DNA of 64,000 bases from Saccharopolyspora gloriosae (GCF_014203325.1 NZ_JACHIV010000001.1:3411501-3475500); one strand, 5' to 3'; shown: positions 36,257 through 44,690, counted from the first letter of the stretch. Notes: generated by a model from the sequence alone, not told the origin. Made by a program: numbers and translations.

Positions 36257-36961
36257 ATGACCAGCGTCCGCGAATCCCGCTGGCACCTAGTCCCGATGTC
36301 ACGCAGCGGGCCGACCCCCGCCGCCGTATGCGGGCACCGCCTGCGCTCTCCCGTTCACCGGCGGCTGGCCGAGACACCACCTCTCGGAACTGGACGGCTG
36401 AAGCGCACGCTCTGCGACGCCTGTCAGCACTCGGCTTGTTCGGAGGCGAGCGGGATCACGCCCGCGTGGCACCCGCGAAATGGCCGGGACGCCGTCCCTG
36501 TCCCGGCAACGGTGTCTCGCCACAAGCCGCTGACGGCATCCACGGGACAGCAAGGACGGACGGCCCGTGCTGTCCCAAACCTCAAAACAGCAGTTCAGCG
36601 GCATGAGGACGCTGTCCCAGGCGTTGAAGCCCGAGCTGTTCGCGGGACACCAATGGGACGGACGAAGGACACCCCAAAGAGCGCAGAAGTCGGGACCGTC
36701 GGCTCTCTCGGCAACACGCACCGGAGTCGACGCCTCACACAGCCGACGGAAAGGAAGCAGAGCCGTGGACGAGATCGGCGAAGAGCAGCCAGCGATCGTT
36801 GGCCCCCCAATCCTGATCCGGGTTCAGACGGACTTCGTTGCGGCCGGTGTCGGCAACGAAACGACCGAGACACCCGAAGGCTCAGCGGAGGAGTGACTCG
36901 GCTCAGACGGATCCGAGTACCCGCCATCGCAGCGGTGTTCCGCAGCGCCAAACCAGAGTGA
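36257..36961 (+). CDS. Hypothetical element protein with possible zinc-binding N-terminus
   Basis: The first 60 residues (ESRWHLVPMSRSGPTPAAVCGHRLRSP...LKRTLCDACQHSA) resemble small CGH/CxxC proteins of actinobacterial integrative elements. The remainder is Arg-rich and overlaps other open frames, so only the N-terminal part is convincing. The gene may really end earlier if the region holds a frameshift. A GTG at 36236 preceded by TAACTA is an alternative leaderless start. The GGGAC repeat cluster lies inside its 3' half. Confidence 0.35.
   Translation: MTSVRESRWHLVPMSRSGPTPAAVCGHRLRSPVHRRLAETPPLGTGRLKRTLCDACQHSACSEASGITPAWHPRNGRDAVPVPATVSRHKPLTASTGQQGRTARAVPNLKTAVQRHEDAVPGVEARAVRGTPMGRTKDTPKSAEVGTVGSLGNTHRSRRLTQPTERKQSRGRDRRRAASDRWPPNPDPGSDGLRCGRCRQRNDRDTRRLSGGVTRLRRIRVPAIAAVFRSAKPE
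36486..36696. repeat. Cluster of GGGAC/GTCCC repeats
   Basis: Nine copies of GGGAC or its complement occur in 211 bases: 36486, 36494, 36500, 36544, 36572, 36614, 36644, 36655 and 36692. Several are extended to CTGTCCC. Two of them form a perfect 9-bp inverted repeat GGGACAGCA/TGCTGTCCC at 36544-36576. Less than one copy would be expected by chance. Clustered short repeats near a TraB-type translocase recall the clt loci of Streptomyces plasmids; an origin with iterons is an alternative. Confidence 0.5.
36765..36896 (+). CDS. Possible 43-residue acidic peptide
   Basis: The frame reads MDEIGEEQPAIVGPPILIRV then ends TTETPEGSAEE. AAGGA lies about nine bases before the GTG. It overlaps the 36257-36961 frame, and at most one of the two is likely real here. 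It precedes the WXG100 toxin module by about 120 bases. Confidence 0.35.
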   Translation: MDEIGEEQPAIVGPPILIRVQTDFVAAGVGNETTETPEGSAEE

Positions 36962-37017
36962 TTGATCCAATCGGGTTACCTCGCAAGTCCGCCACCCACG
37001 TTAATGATCTCGTGGGT

Positions 37018-37434
37018 ATGGTCCCGACCTGGATCGACATCTGGAGGGATGCCCGCTTGGTTTATGGAGACCGAGACTTCATGCGAGTGCATGAGGACGC
37101 TGCGCCATCGGTGATCGGAGCCGAGCACATGGCGACGCTCGATGGTGACGACGATGTACCGGAGACTGCCTATGTCCCGGCCGCGCGAGTGACCAAGCGG
37201 GACGCTGAAGTGACCTTGGAACTACGGCAGACCGCTTCGGGAGACCGCGCGCTGCTGGCGTTCACGTCACTCAAAGAGTTGGTCGAAGGATGCGGTGACG
37301 GACAGGCGTGGGTCGCGGTCCGCGGCTGGCAGGTAGAGGGCTTGCGGGAGAAGTCCGGGGCCGATGTGATCCTGTGGGATGCGGCGCTACCGATCGAGGA
37401 GCGCCAGGCGAGGTTCCAGGAGGGCAACCGGTGA
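37018..37434 (+). CDS. SseB/SAV_915-like protein of the toxin module
   Basis: About 138 residues with a C-terminal SseB-like fold (RALLAFTSLKELVEGCGDGQAWVAVRGWQVEGLREKSGADVILWDAA). Such proteins often sit beside WXG100 genes in actinobacteria. The start is uncertain: the ATG at 37018 follows a TAATGA -10-like box, while a GTG at 36958 would add 20 residues. Its stop overlaps the start of the next gene (GTGA). A chaperone or secretion-accessory role is inferred from context. Confidence 0.55.
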   Translation: MVPTWIDIWRDARLVYGDRDFMRVHEDAAPSVIGAEHMATLDGDDDVPETAYVPAARVTKRDAEVTLELRQTASGDRALLAFTSLKELVEGCGDGQAWVAVRGWQVEGLREKSGADVILWDAALPIEERQARFQEGNR

Positions 37435-37727
37435 GCGGCAGCGAAGTCGATCCCGCAATCCTGGACGGGCTGGCCAGCAAGCTGCGCAACGCCAGCGCAG
37501 ATATGGAAGGCGCGGCGACGGCTCCGCCGGAACCTCAGGCTGGTGTGGTCACCGGCGCCATCATGGGCGCGCTGGCCCAATTGACCGAGGCACTGGGCAA
37601 TGTCGTGACCGGCGCAGGTGCAGCAGGAGACTCCGTCGCAGAGAGCCGCGTCGTGTACGTGGACACCGACTACGACCAGGCGGCTGCCTTCCACGCGCAG
37701 GAGCTCCAGGCCGAGCAGCCGCGCTAA
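37431..37727 (+). CDS. WXG100-like ESX-type small helical protein
   Basis: A 98-residue, mostly helical protein (EVDPAILDGLASKLRNASADMEGAAT...IMGALAQLTEALGNVVTGAGAAGDSVAESRVVYVDTDYDQAAAF). Size and helical-hairpin pattern fit type VII secretion partners. The WxG turn itself is absent. The GTG has AGGAGGG six bases upstream and overlaps the preceding stop. It lies 24 bases before the large toxin-like gene and may be its secretion partner. Confidence 0.65.
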   Translation: MSGSEVDPAILDGLASKLRNASADMEGAATAPPEPQAGVVTGAIMGALAQLTEALGNVVTGAGAAGDSVAESRVVYVDTDYDQAAAFHAQELQAEQPR

Positions 37728-37751
37728 GAATCTTCGAGGGGGAACACCGCA

Positions 37752-38891
37752 GTGGGGCTGGATACCAAGGTCGAGGGCGATCCGGAAAGCCTGACGGCCA
37801 CGTGCGATTGGCTGCGTGAGCAAGCCGAAGGAAGTTCCTCGACCGCAGACCAGGTGCACTCGGTTCGCGGTGAGTCCGAAGCCGGGTGGGGCGAGTCCGC
37901 CGGTGAAGCGTTCCGCAACCTCATGACCCAGTTCGGGCGCATGACCGACGACGTCACCGGTGCTCTGAACGACACGTGTGGAGCGCTGGAGACGCACAGC
38001 GACGACTTACGGACCGTCCGAACCAAGATGCAGCAGGCTCGCGACGTAGCCGCAGCAGGCGGTCTGGAGATCAAGGGCTACGAGATCCAGGAACCGGGGC
38101 CTGCTCCTGCGAATCCGACTCCGCTGCCCACGGACAAGCCAGCAACCCCGCAGCAGAAGCAAGACCACAGCGCAGCGGTCCAAGCTCAGGGAGCTTTTGA
38201 GAAGAAGGCGCAGGCTTACGCTCAGGCTTCGCAGATCGTGAAGGATGCCCGCAAAACGGAATCCGACTCCCAGCACGTCCTGATCCGCTTCCTGTCCGGA
38301 ACCCTGGACCCTGCGAAGCTCTCGCTGACCTTGGCCGACATGTCAACGGGTATGGCTGGCGCGATCGCGGTCCGCACCACCAAGTTCCGCGAGTTCGCCG
38401 AATCTGCCATCAGCAAAGCCGAACGAGCCGCCCACCTCACCTCCAGCCAGAACCTCAGCCTGGCCAACCGGACCCAAGCCGCGCGCATCCAGATCACGAA
38501 CGACCTCGCAGCCAAGGACGCGATGGATAACGCGACGGCATCACGTGCAGCCCGTGTCATCGACCGGTTCCCGCCGAAGATCCAAGCGGGCATCCGCGTT
38601 CTGGACAGAAAACTGGTACCGAATCCGCCCAAGTCAGGAAGTCCCGTACTCAAGGGCGCAGGTAAGATCGCATCCAAGCTGCCGTGGATCGGACTCGGGA
38701 TCACAGCAGGCGGCGTCGGCTATGATATCGGTCAAGGTAAGGACCCGACACAAGCCGTTGTCAGCGGGGGCTCCTCGTTCGTATCCGGAGCTGTCGTCGG
38801 AGCTGCAATCGGTGGACCGGTCGGCGTCGTCGTCGGCGGCGTAGTGGGAATCGGCGTCGGCTTCGTGGTCGACGAGATCTGGCCAGACTGA
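37752..38891 (+). CDS. WXG100-domain polymorphic toxin candidate with glycine-zipper C-terminus
   Basis: A 379-residue protein. Residues 1-100 form a WXG100-type helical hairpin (GESEAGWGESAGEAFRNLMTQFG carries the WG turn). A Pro-rich hinge follows (about 115-135), then a helical middle. The last 75 residues form a hydrophobic glycine zipper (GSSFVSGAVVGAAIGGPVGVVVGGVVGIGVGFVVDEIW). Type VII effectors with glycine-zipper ends are proposed membrane-active toxins. The GTG has GAGGGGG upstream. The membrane protein encoded 35 bases downstream is the likely immunity factor. Confidence 0.7.
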   Translation: MGLDTKVEGDPESLTATCDWLREQAEGSSSTADQVHSVRGESEAGWGESAGEAFRNLMTQFGRMTDDVTGALNDTCGALETHSDDLRTVRTKMQQARDVAAAGGLEIKGYEIQEPGPAPANPTPLPTDKPATPQQKQDHSAAVQAQGAFEKKAQAYAQASQIVKDARKTESDSQHVLIRFLSGTLDPAKLSLTLADMSTGMAGAIAVRTTKFREFAESAISKAERAAHLTSSQNLSLANRTQAARIQITNDLAAKDAMDNATASRAARVIDRFPPKIQAGIRVLDRKLVPNPPKSGSPVLKGAGKIASKLPWIGLGITAGGVGYDIGQGKDPTQAVVSGGSSFVSGAVVGAAIGGPVGVVVGGVVGIGVGFVVDEIWPD

Positions 38892-38926
38892 GAAACGCCG
38901 ATGATTTCCTTGTTGAGAGGCTGAAG

Positions 38927-39523
38927 TTGCCCGAAATCGCGCCCAAACCAAACTCCCTCACCGGGAATCCTCGTCCGCCGCGCGCTCCGGTCTCCGCCGA
39001 TTACAGCGGTGACGTGAAGAATGACCCGGATCGGGCTGACTATCCGGCAGCCCCAGAAGGGCACGGGCCAGTGCTCGAATGGCACCAAGGCCGTGCCTCG
39101 ACATCGATACTAGGTGGATTCTTTCTCCTGCTGATTCTTTTTTTGTTCATGTGCCTTCGGGATTGGGGAATCAGCTGGATGAGCACCTGGTGGCTGTGGC
39201 TCTTCATCGCCTGGCCTCCATTCGTTTTTTACTTCATCGGCAAAAGCGTTGGCATTTCCGCAGGCGCCGACTGGTTCGCAGTCAAAACCGGCTACGTCGA
39301 AACCTACGAACTAGCCCAGGTAAAAGTGGTCGGAACTAGTGGAGGACTCGCATGGGATCTCGAGCTCAAGGACAAACAAGGAAACGAGTTATCGATCAAC
39401 CTGCGGGAGATCCAGACTAATCGCGACCTCTGGGATCTTGTCTACAACGGAATTGTCCACTCAGTACAGCGGGGCAGCGCAAAAACCAACACCCGCGCCT
39501 TGGATAAACTGAAGTTGCGGTAG
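38927..39523 (+). CDS. Two-helix membrane protein, candidate immunity protein
   Basis: A 198-residue protein. A Pro-rich N-terminus is followed by two membrane helices at about residues 60-105 (ILGGFFLLLILFLFMCL and WWLWLFIAWPPFVFYFIG) and a soluble domain of about 90 residues. The TTG at 38927 is set by GAGAGG six bases upstream. Local GC content is clearly below the chromosomal genes. Its place after a membrane-active toxin candidate suggests immunity. Confidence 0.6.
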   Translation: MPEIAPKPNSLTGNPRPPRAPVSADYSGDVKNDPDRADYPAAPEGHGPVLEWHQGRASTSILGGFFLLLILFLFMCLRDWGISWMSTWWLWLFIAWPPFVFYFIGKSVGISAGADWFAVKTGYVETYELAQVKVVGTSGGLAWDLELKDKQGNELSINLREIQTNRDLWDLVYNGIVHSVQRGSAKTNTRALDKLKLR

Positions 39524-40464
39524 GCTTGTTTCCCACTCTGCCTCTATGCTCGGGAATCGACATACTACACCCCAATTCAAACGTGCCTGTTTTTTTAGCT
39601 AGCGCATGGTCCGTCGGTCCAGCAGCTAGCGCGCCTGCGCGTTATCAACTCCCTATCTGGAAAGGTCGTTTTTGGCTCTATGCAGGGCGACCCGAAACTG
39701 TACTTAAGTTGTGATCAGTACCCCACCAGACATAGCACGTTTCGCGGCCCTCAGGACGGTCGAGACACCTTTGGCTGAATTTCACATTACTCGGACACCG
39801 ACAGCTGTACCCGGGTGACTATCGTTGGCGGATGACGGACCAGTACCGTTTCTCGCAATCTTGGCGAATTCAGTTCATTGACTTCCTCGTTCGGCCTCGC
39901 GCTGTCCCCGCCAAGGCGCACCGAACTGCATCAGGACACCGGTCGACCTCTACGGAAGCGCACCTGGTGGCGTCACAGCCAAGCCTGAAACGCACCAACC
40001 GAAACGTTCAAGTCAGCTTCGGAAGGAGCCCGGACCACACCTGCCGCCCGTCCACCGGCACGTCGGCGAGCCAAACGATTCAGATAGCCATGCGCCTACC
40101 CGGTGTCCACGGCGCATCCCGATCAGCTCAGCCACATCCTCCACTCCCTCGATGACCAAGAAAAATAGCCCAGAGAACACCAATTTACGAGCTGGCAACA
40201 GCGTACCGGTCTCACTCTGTCGCCATACGGAGTAGCCATACGGAGCGACCGACCGAAACGGGCCGCCGCCACCAAAACAGGCCAGAGCCGTTAAGCCGAC
40301 AGCCCTCTCCCGCCGATGCGGCACTAACCTCGTCGTCAAGCGGTACCCCGATCGTCAACACCACCACAGACTCACCCGACGCTTAATCATGCTGAAAGTG
40401 TCCCCCGAGATCTGGGCGTACGGTACAGTATCCCTGAGTGATTGACTGAATACCCGGAGGCGCT
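39524..40464. other. 940-base AT-richer spacer
   Basis: No gene is convincing. Short frames at 39832-40155 (plus) and 40013-40339 (minus) overlap each other and lack ribosome sites. A direct repeat CCATACGGAG occurs at 40223-40232 and 40236-40245. TACAGT near 40430 may be the -10 box of the next gene. The composition suggests imported or decayed DNA. Confidence 0.45.
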
Positions 40465-41148
40465 GTGAAGACGGTTCCCTCAAGCTTATTGCAAGTGGCG
40501 TTCATCGTCCTGATCGTACTACCCGGGGTGACTTACCAGTTCCTCCGGGAACGCTGGCGAGGACCAGTTCCAGCCGAGCAAAATTTCGGGCAGCGTGTAC
40601 TGCGAGCAATTACTGCATCACTGGTGCTGGATGCCTTTTACGTCATTATCGCTGGGCCGCAGCTGTTATTCCTGGTACGCGGCAACCTACCTACCGGGTT
40701 CGATGGATTGACGCAGAATATTCGGACAGTGGGCGTGACCGCTATGTTATTATTCACCGTCATTCCTGCCATTGCCGCCGGTGCCGTGTCGTGGTGGGAA
40801 CGACGACGACTGGGCGCCACCTTCCGGGGGGTTCCAACCGCCTGGGACCATACTTTTCGAGACCGAGGGCCGTGCTTCGTTCGTGCCCGACTAGCGAATG
40901 GATCATGGATTGGCGGCTGGTACGGAACGCGTTCGTACGCTACATCGTACCCACACGCGGGTGAAATTTTCCTCCAATCAGCTTGGCAAATGGATCAAAA
41001 TGGTAGGTTTATGCGCAAAACTAACGACAGCGCTGGGGTGTTCTTTCGGATAGACGACATCGAAATTCTCGAACTACTCGATCCCCCCTCGCATCCCGAT
41101 ATGCACAAGGAGACGGATTGTGAACAAGAAGCGGCAGCTAACGCCTGA
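40465..41148 (+). CDS. DUF6338 family membrane protein
   Basis: A 227-residue protein with an N-terminal membrane helix, two further helices (about 50-75 and 88-110) and a cytosolic SH3-like domain (PCFVRARLANGSWIGGWYG...GVFFRIDDIEILELL). This matches DUF6338, a family scattered in actinobacterial accessory islands and of unknown function. The GTG has GGAGG four bases upstream. The next small gene starts inside its end. Confidence 0.75.
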   Translation: MKTVPSSLLQVAFIVLIVLPGVTYQFLRERWRGPVPAEQNFGQRVLRAITASLVLDAFYVIIAGPQLLFLVRGNLPTGFDGLTQNIRTVGVTAMLLFTVIPAIAAGAVSWWERRRLGATFRGVPTAWDHTFRDRGPCFVRARLANGSWIGGWYGTRSYATSYPHAGEIFLQSAWQMDQNGRFMRKTNDSAGVFFRIDDIEILELLDPPSHPDMHKETDCEQEAAANA

Positions 41149-41281
41149 CGAAAAGGCACTCCTCGTCAACGGAGGGCCAGGTCGCGGCTACGTTCCGAAG
41201 GGCGATGATGATGAACCCGATGAAGCTCCCTCAAGTCCGGGCTCACCCTCACCCTCACCCTCCAGCGACGCAGACCAGTAA
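41120..41281 (+). CDS. Small 53-residue partner of DUF6338
   Basis: The product begins MNKKRQLTPDEKALLVNGGP and ends in an acidic, Pro/Ser-rich tail (GSPSPSPSSDADQ). The GTG has AAGGAG about eight bases upstream and overlaps the DUF6338 gene by 29 bases, indicating coupled translation. Function unknown. Confidence 0.65.
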   Translation: MNKKRQLTPDEKALLVNGGPGRGYVPKGDDDEPDEAPSSPGSPSPSPSSDADQ

Positions 41282-41493
41282 CCCTGCGACCAGCCGAAGC
41301 CAATTCACCTCAAACGCTATTGCCAGAAAGTGACTCAGGGAATTAAGTCCAAGATAGATACAAACCCTGTGGTTGCCCTTCTGGTGTACCCCTACCTGCA
41401 CTGTTGGGCGCGTGACCAATCGTAGCTCTTAATTGGCCGTCATCATTGAGTTCGATTGGAAGCAGCCTCTCTCTACCTGGAAGGGCACAAGGA

Positions 41494-44400
41494 TTGCCAG
41501 ACGAATCAGTGAGAAATCCAGGACAGGATCGGGTACGAGCTGAGCTGCTCTCCGCCGTGGTCGATCGGCTGCGGCGGGTCGAAGATACGTTCGCTCTGTC
41601 ACCGGTCTTGGAGCCCGCAGCGCTCGACCAAGCGCGACAATTAGCCGATTTGCCGTGCTTCGCCGAAGGGGATGTCGACGTGCGGTATGCACTGGGCTGG
41701 TTTTACTGGTTACGACACCTAGCATTGTCCGGGACGAAGAGGCAGACAGCACGGGACACTGCCATGCGTGTGTTTCGCCCCTGCTTCATCGTCGGAGCCC
41801 GCCGCCTTCCGGAGCCGCTGCGACCTGACCTCGCGAAGGCCACCGCACCAGTAGCCGACGCCTTACTTGAACGGGCACGTACTACGAAGGATCTCGACGA
41901 GGCCACCTGGGCCGTGACCGTGTGGAAACGCCTGGTGCGTGCCACGCCCATCGATCACCCGTCCCATGCGGTCTTCCAGACCAGCCTTGGAATCGCTTTG
42001 GAGGTTCACTTCAAGAATGGCGGTCAGCTGCGTGACCTTGACGAGGCGGTCAGGGCCCACCGGATCGCCGCGCACCTGATCCCTGCCAATCAACCCAACC
42101 GGTGGAAGGTAATAACTAACCTGGCCAACCAGCTGCATTCCCGCTCCGTACACACTGGCTCACCGGAGGATTTGAACGAGGCGATCCGGCGCGGTTGGGA
42201 AAGTATCGCCACCATATCCGACGAGTCAAAGCACCTGGCTGGGCCACTAATCAACGTTAGTAACGCACTACAGACGAGGTTTGAGCGCACTGGCTCCGCC
42301 GACGACCTTGACACGGCTATCGAAGCGGCACGGCGCGCGGTGGAGGTTACTCCCGCCGCCTGCCCTGAGGAGGCACTTGCGCACGCCTGTCTCGGGGGTG
42401 CGCTTATAACGCGGTTTGGACGTACCAATACAAGGAAAGATCTTGACGAGAGCGTCAACGCGTTCGAAGTGACGCTCAAAGCCACACCAGCCGATCATCC
42501 GAGTCTGGCTGGGCGCTTGTCTAATCATGGATCCGCACTGCTCACCCGGTTTAGCCGTGTCAACGATGACGCTGATCTACGTAGAGCGATCGATGACCTA
42601 CGTAGTGCAGTGGCAGTCACCCTCGCAGGCCATCCTAGTCGTGGGGGGTACCTGATAAAATTGGCAGCAGCATTGGATGAATACGGCAAGCTGACGGGCC
42701 AACCGCCTGCGCTGGATGAGGCTGTCCGGATCGCCCGCGAAGCTATCGATACCACCCCCGAAAATCATCCGAGTCGGGGTGGACACTTGATTGGCCTCGG
42801 AAACGCATTGCATGTCCGATACGACTTCCTGGGGGATCCAGCGGACTTGGATGCCGCCATACGGATATATGAGGACGCGGCTAACGATACTGGCTTGTCG
42901 CCTTCGGTACGCATCGAAGCAGCACATGAGGCCGCCAGGCATCTGGTGGAGTCTGAACCTCATGAGGCAGCGGTGCTGATGGAGAACGCTGTCCATCAGC
43001 TGCCGGAGTTAGCTTCGCGCCATATGAGGCGTGTCGACCAACAACGTGCACTTGACCGGCTTCCCGTTCTCACTAGCGATGCTGCCGCCCTTGTTCTCGC
43101 CCATGCATCCGGAACCTCACACAACCGCGCTGTTCGAGCTCTACAAGTGCTTGAGTCCGGGCGCGGCGTACTTCTTAGCCAGGCGATGGAGGTTCGGGAT
43201 GACCTCACCGAGTTGCGTCATCGGCACCCAGAGCTGGCAGCAAGGTTCGTCGATCTGCGCAACCGACTCGATCAAGGCGTTGACGATATATCCTCTTTCG
43301 TCCATTTGATTGCGCAGCGCAAGTCGGGAATCGACCCGCAGAGCCGGTATCAACTTGTCACCGAATTCAATAAGGTTCTCGCGCAGATTAGAGCAAAGAA
43401 CGGATTCACATCATTTGGCCTTCCACCAAGCTTGGACGAAATCCTCTCTGCAGCGACGGAGGGCCCGGTCGTGATGTTCAATGTCAGCCGACACCGCAGC
43501 GACGCTATACTGATCACAGCAGCTGGAGTTACCTCAACGCCCCTTCCTGGACTGGAAATCCGCGCTCTAATCCGCGCATTCGAATCCTTTCACCAAGCCG
43601 TGCATACCTCCATGCACGACAGCATAGACGCCGTGTACGACGCCCAGACGACTCTGACACAGACCCTGGAATGGCTTTGGGATGTGGCTGCCGAACCGGT
43701 CTTGGAAGCACTCGGGTTCCACGATCAACCCTTACCCGGAGAGCCATGGCCGCGGGTGTGGTGGGCGCCGGGCGGCGTCCTCGGACTGCTACCCATCCAT
43801 GCCGCCGGCTACCACGACGATCCCGCCGGAAAATCAGACCGGCGCACCGTCTTGGATCGTGTCGTTTCCTCCTACACGCCAACCATTCGCACCCTGCATC
43901 ACGCCCGCGGGCGGGCGTTGGCAACAACTACTTCACACCATGCATTGATCGTCGCGATGCCCACCACGCCTGGACAGATGCCGCTAGCCCATGTACGAGC
44001 AGAAGCCACACGGCTGGCGAATCGCCTACCCAACTCGGTCACACTTATCGAGCCCGAAACCGAGATATGCAAGGAAGGCGATCAGGGGTCGCGCCCGACT
44101 CGGGAGCGTGTTCTTAGCCATCTCCCCGCGTCTCCCATCGCACATTTTGCTTGCCACGCCATCACTGATCCTCGTGACCCGTCCGAGAGCCGACTGCTGC
44201 TTCACGACCACAACACCGCGCCACTAACTGTGGCCAGTCTCGGCCCCCTCAATCTCGACCAAGCCCACCTTGCCTATCTGTCAGCATGCAGTACATCAGT
44301 CGTGCACACGCCCGGGTTGGTCGACGAAGCCATCCACCTCACCTCCGCGTTTCAGGTGGCCGGATATTCACACGTGGTTGGCACGCTCTGGGAAATCCAC

Positions 44401-44574
44401 GATCAAGTCGCTGAAGAAGTGGCTGACACCTTCTACAGTAAGCTAATTAATGATCACTACGGCCTTGACGCGAAACGCGCCGCGTATGCCCTCCACCACA
44501 CAGTCCGCGCGGTACGAGACCGACTGCCCAATACCCCGTTTCTGTGGGCTGCCTACCTCCATGCGGGGGCCTAG
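41494..44574 (+). CDS. TPR-CHAT caspase-like protease
   Basis: A protein of about 1026 residues. Residues 120-500 are repeated helical units with a conserved ADHPS/NHPSRGG...LGNALHVRY pattern (TPR-like). The C-terminal 350 residues form a CHAT domain with the catalytic dyad His888 in IAHFACHA and Cys932 in LAYLSACSTS, then VAGYSHVVGTLWEI and PFLWAAYLHAGA. The TTG at 41494 has AAGGG eight bases upstream; a TTG at 41446 is an alternative. CHAT proteases can act in self-killing or defence pathways. No sensor or substrate gene is obvious beside it. Confidence 0.85.
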   Translation: MPDESVRNPGQDRVRAELLSAVVDRLRRVEDTFALSPVLEPAALDQARQLADLPCFAEGDVDVRYALGWFYWLRHLALSGTKRQTARDTAMRVFRPCFIVGARRLPEPLRPDLAKATAPVADALLERARTTKDLDEATWAVTVWKRLVRATPIDHPSHAVFQTSLGIALEVHFKNGGQLRDLDEAVRAHRIAAHLIPANQPNRWKVITNLANQLHSRSVHTGSPEDLNEAIRRGWESIATISDESKHLAGPLINVSNALQTRFERTGSADDLDTAIEAARRAVEVTPAACPEEALAHACLGGALITRFGRTNTRKDLDESVNAFEVTLKATPADHPSLAGRLSNHGSALLTRFSRVNDDADLRRAIDDLRSAVAVTLAGHPSRGGYLIKLAAALDEYGKLTGQPPALDEAVRIAREAIDTTPENHPSRGGHLIGLGNALHVRYDFLGDPADLDAAIRIYEDAANDTGLSPSVRIEAAHEAARHLVESEPHEAAVLMENAVHQLPELASRHMRRVDQQRALDRLPVLTSDAAALVLAHASGTSHNRAVRALQVLESGRGVLLSQAMEVRDDLTELRHRHPELAARFVDLRNRLDQGVDDISSFVHLIAQRKSGIDPQSRYQLVTEFNKVLAQIRAKNGFTSFGLPPSLDEILSAATEGPVVMFNVSRHRSDAILITAAGVTSTPLPGLEIRALIRAFESFHQAVHTSMHDSIDAVYDAQTTLTQTLEWLWDVAAEPVLEALGFHDQPLPGEPWPRVWWAPGGVLGLLPIHAAGYHDDPAGKSDRRTVLDRVVSSYTPTIRTLHHARGRALATTTSHHALIVAMPTTPGQMPLAHVRAEATRLANRLPNSVTLIEPETEICKEGDQGSRPTRERVLSHLPASPIAHFACHAITDPRDPSESRLLLHDHNTAPLTVASLGPLNLDQAHLAYLSACSTSVVHTPGLVDEAIHLTSAFQVAGYSHVVGTLWEIHDQVAEEVADTFYSKLINDHYGLDAKRAAYALHHTVRAVRDRLPNTPFLWAAYLHAGA

Positions 44575-44652
44575 CACTGAAGCGACACGTCATACGATTC
44601 ATGCCTGCTAGGCGCATTGCTGCGGCCCTCAATCCTTTTCGGGAAGGATAAG

Positions 44653-44687
44653 GCGTGTGGTTAGCGCGCAACTCCCCCCTCGGACAC
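44653..44687. other. attR: P arm plus core
   Basis: The arm GCGTGTGGTTAGCGCGC (44653-44669), three bases, then the core TCCCCCCTCGGACAC (44673-44687). The arm is the reverse complement of the attL arm with one mismatch. Host DNA resumes at 44688. Confidence 0.85.
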
Positions 44688-44690
44688 CAG

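Larger units (their letters stand above)
25731..44687. mobile_element. Integrative (AICE-like) element at tRNA-Leu, about 18.9 kb
   Basis: The element is bounded by identical 15-base cores TCCCCCCTCGGACAC at 25731-25745 (inside the tRNA 3' end) and 44673-44687. Just inside the ends are 17-base arms (25746-25762 and 44653-44669) that are reverse complements with one mismatch, so the circle would have a symmetrical attP. It carries a serine integrase at the left end, a TraB/FtsK translocase, Spd-like membrane proteins, a WhiB-like protein, an excisionase-like protein and XRE-type regulators. Cargo includes a WXG100 toxin module, DUF6338 and a TPR-CHAT protease. GC content falls in the right-hand third. 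No replication initiator was recognised. Confidence 0.9.

Noticed and set aside
36486-36696. Possible CRISPR array
   Set aside because: The repeated unit is only five to seven bases, in both orientations and with irregular spacing.
39832-40339. Two overlapping small frames on opposite strands
   Set aside because: Neither has a ribosome site or normal codon bias, and both translations lack structure.
44673-44687. Possible second tRNA at the right end of the element
   Set aside because: Only the 15-base core is present. There is no D-, anticodon- or T-arm upstream, so it is the attR copy.
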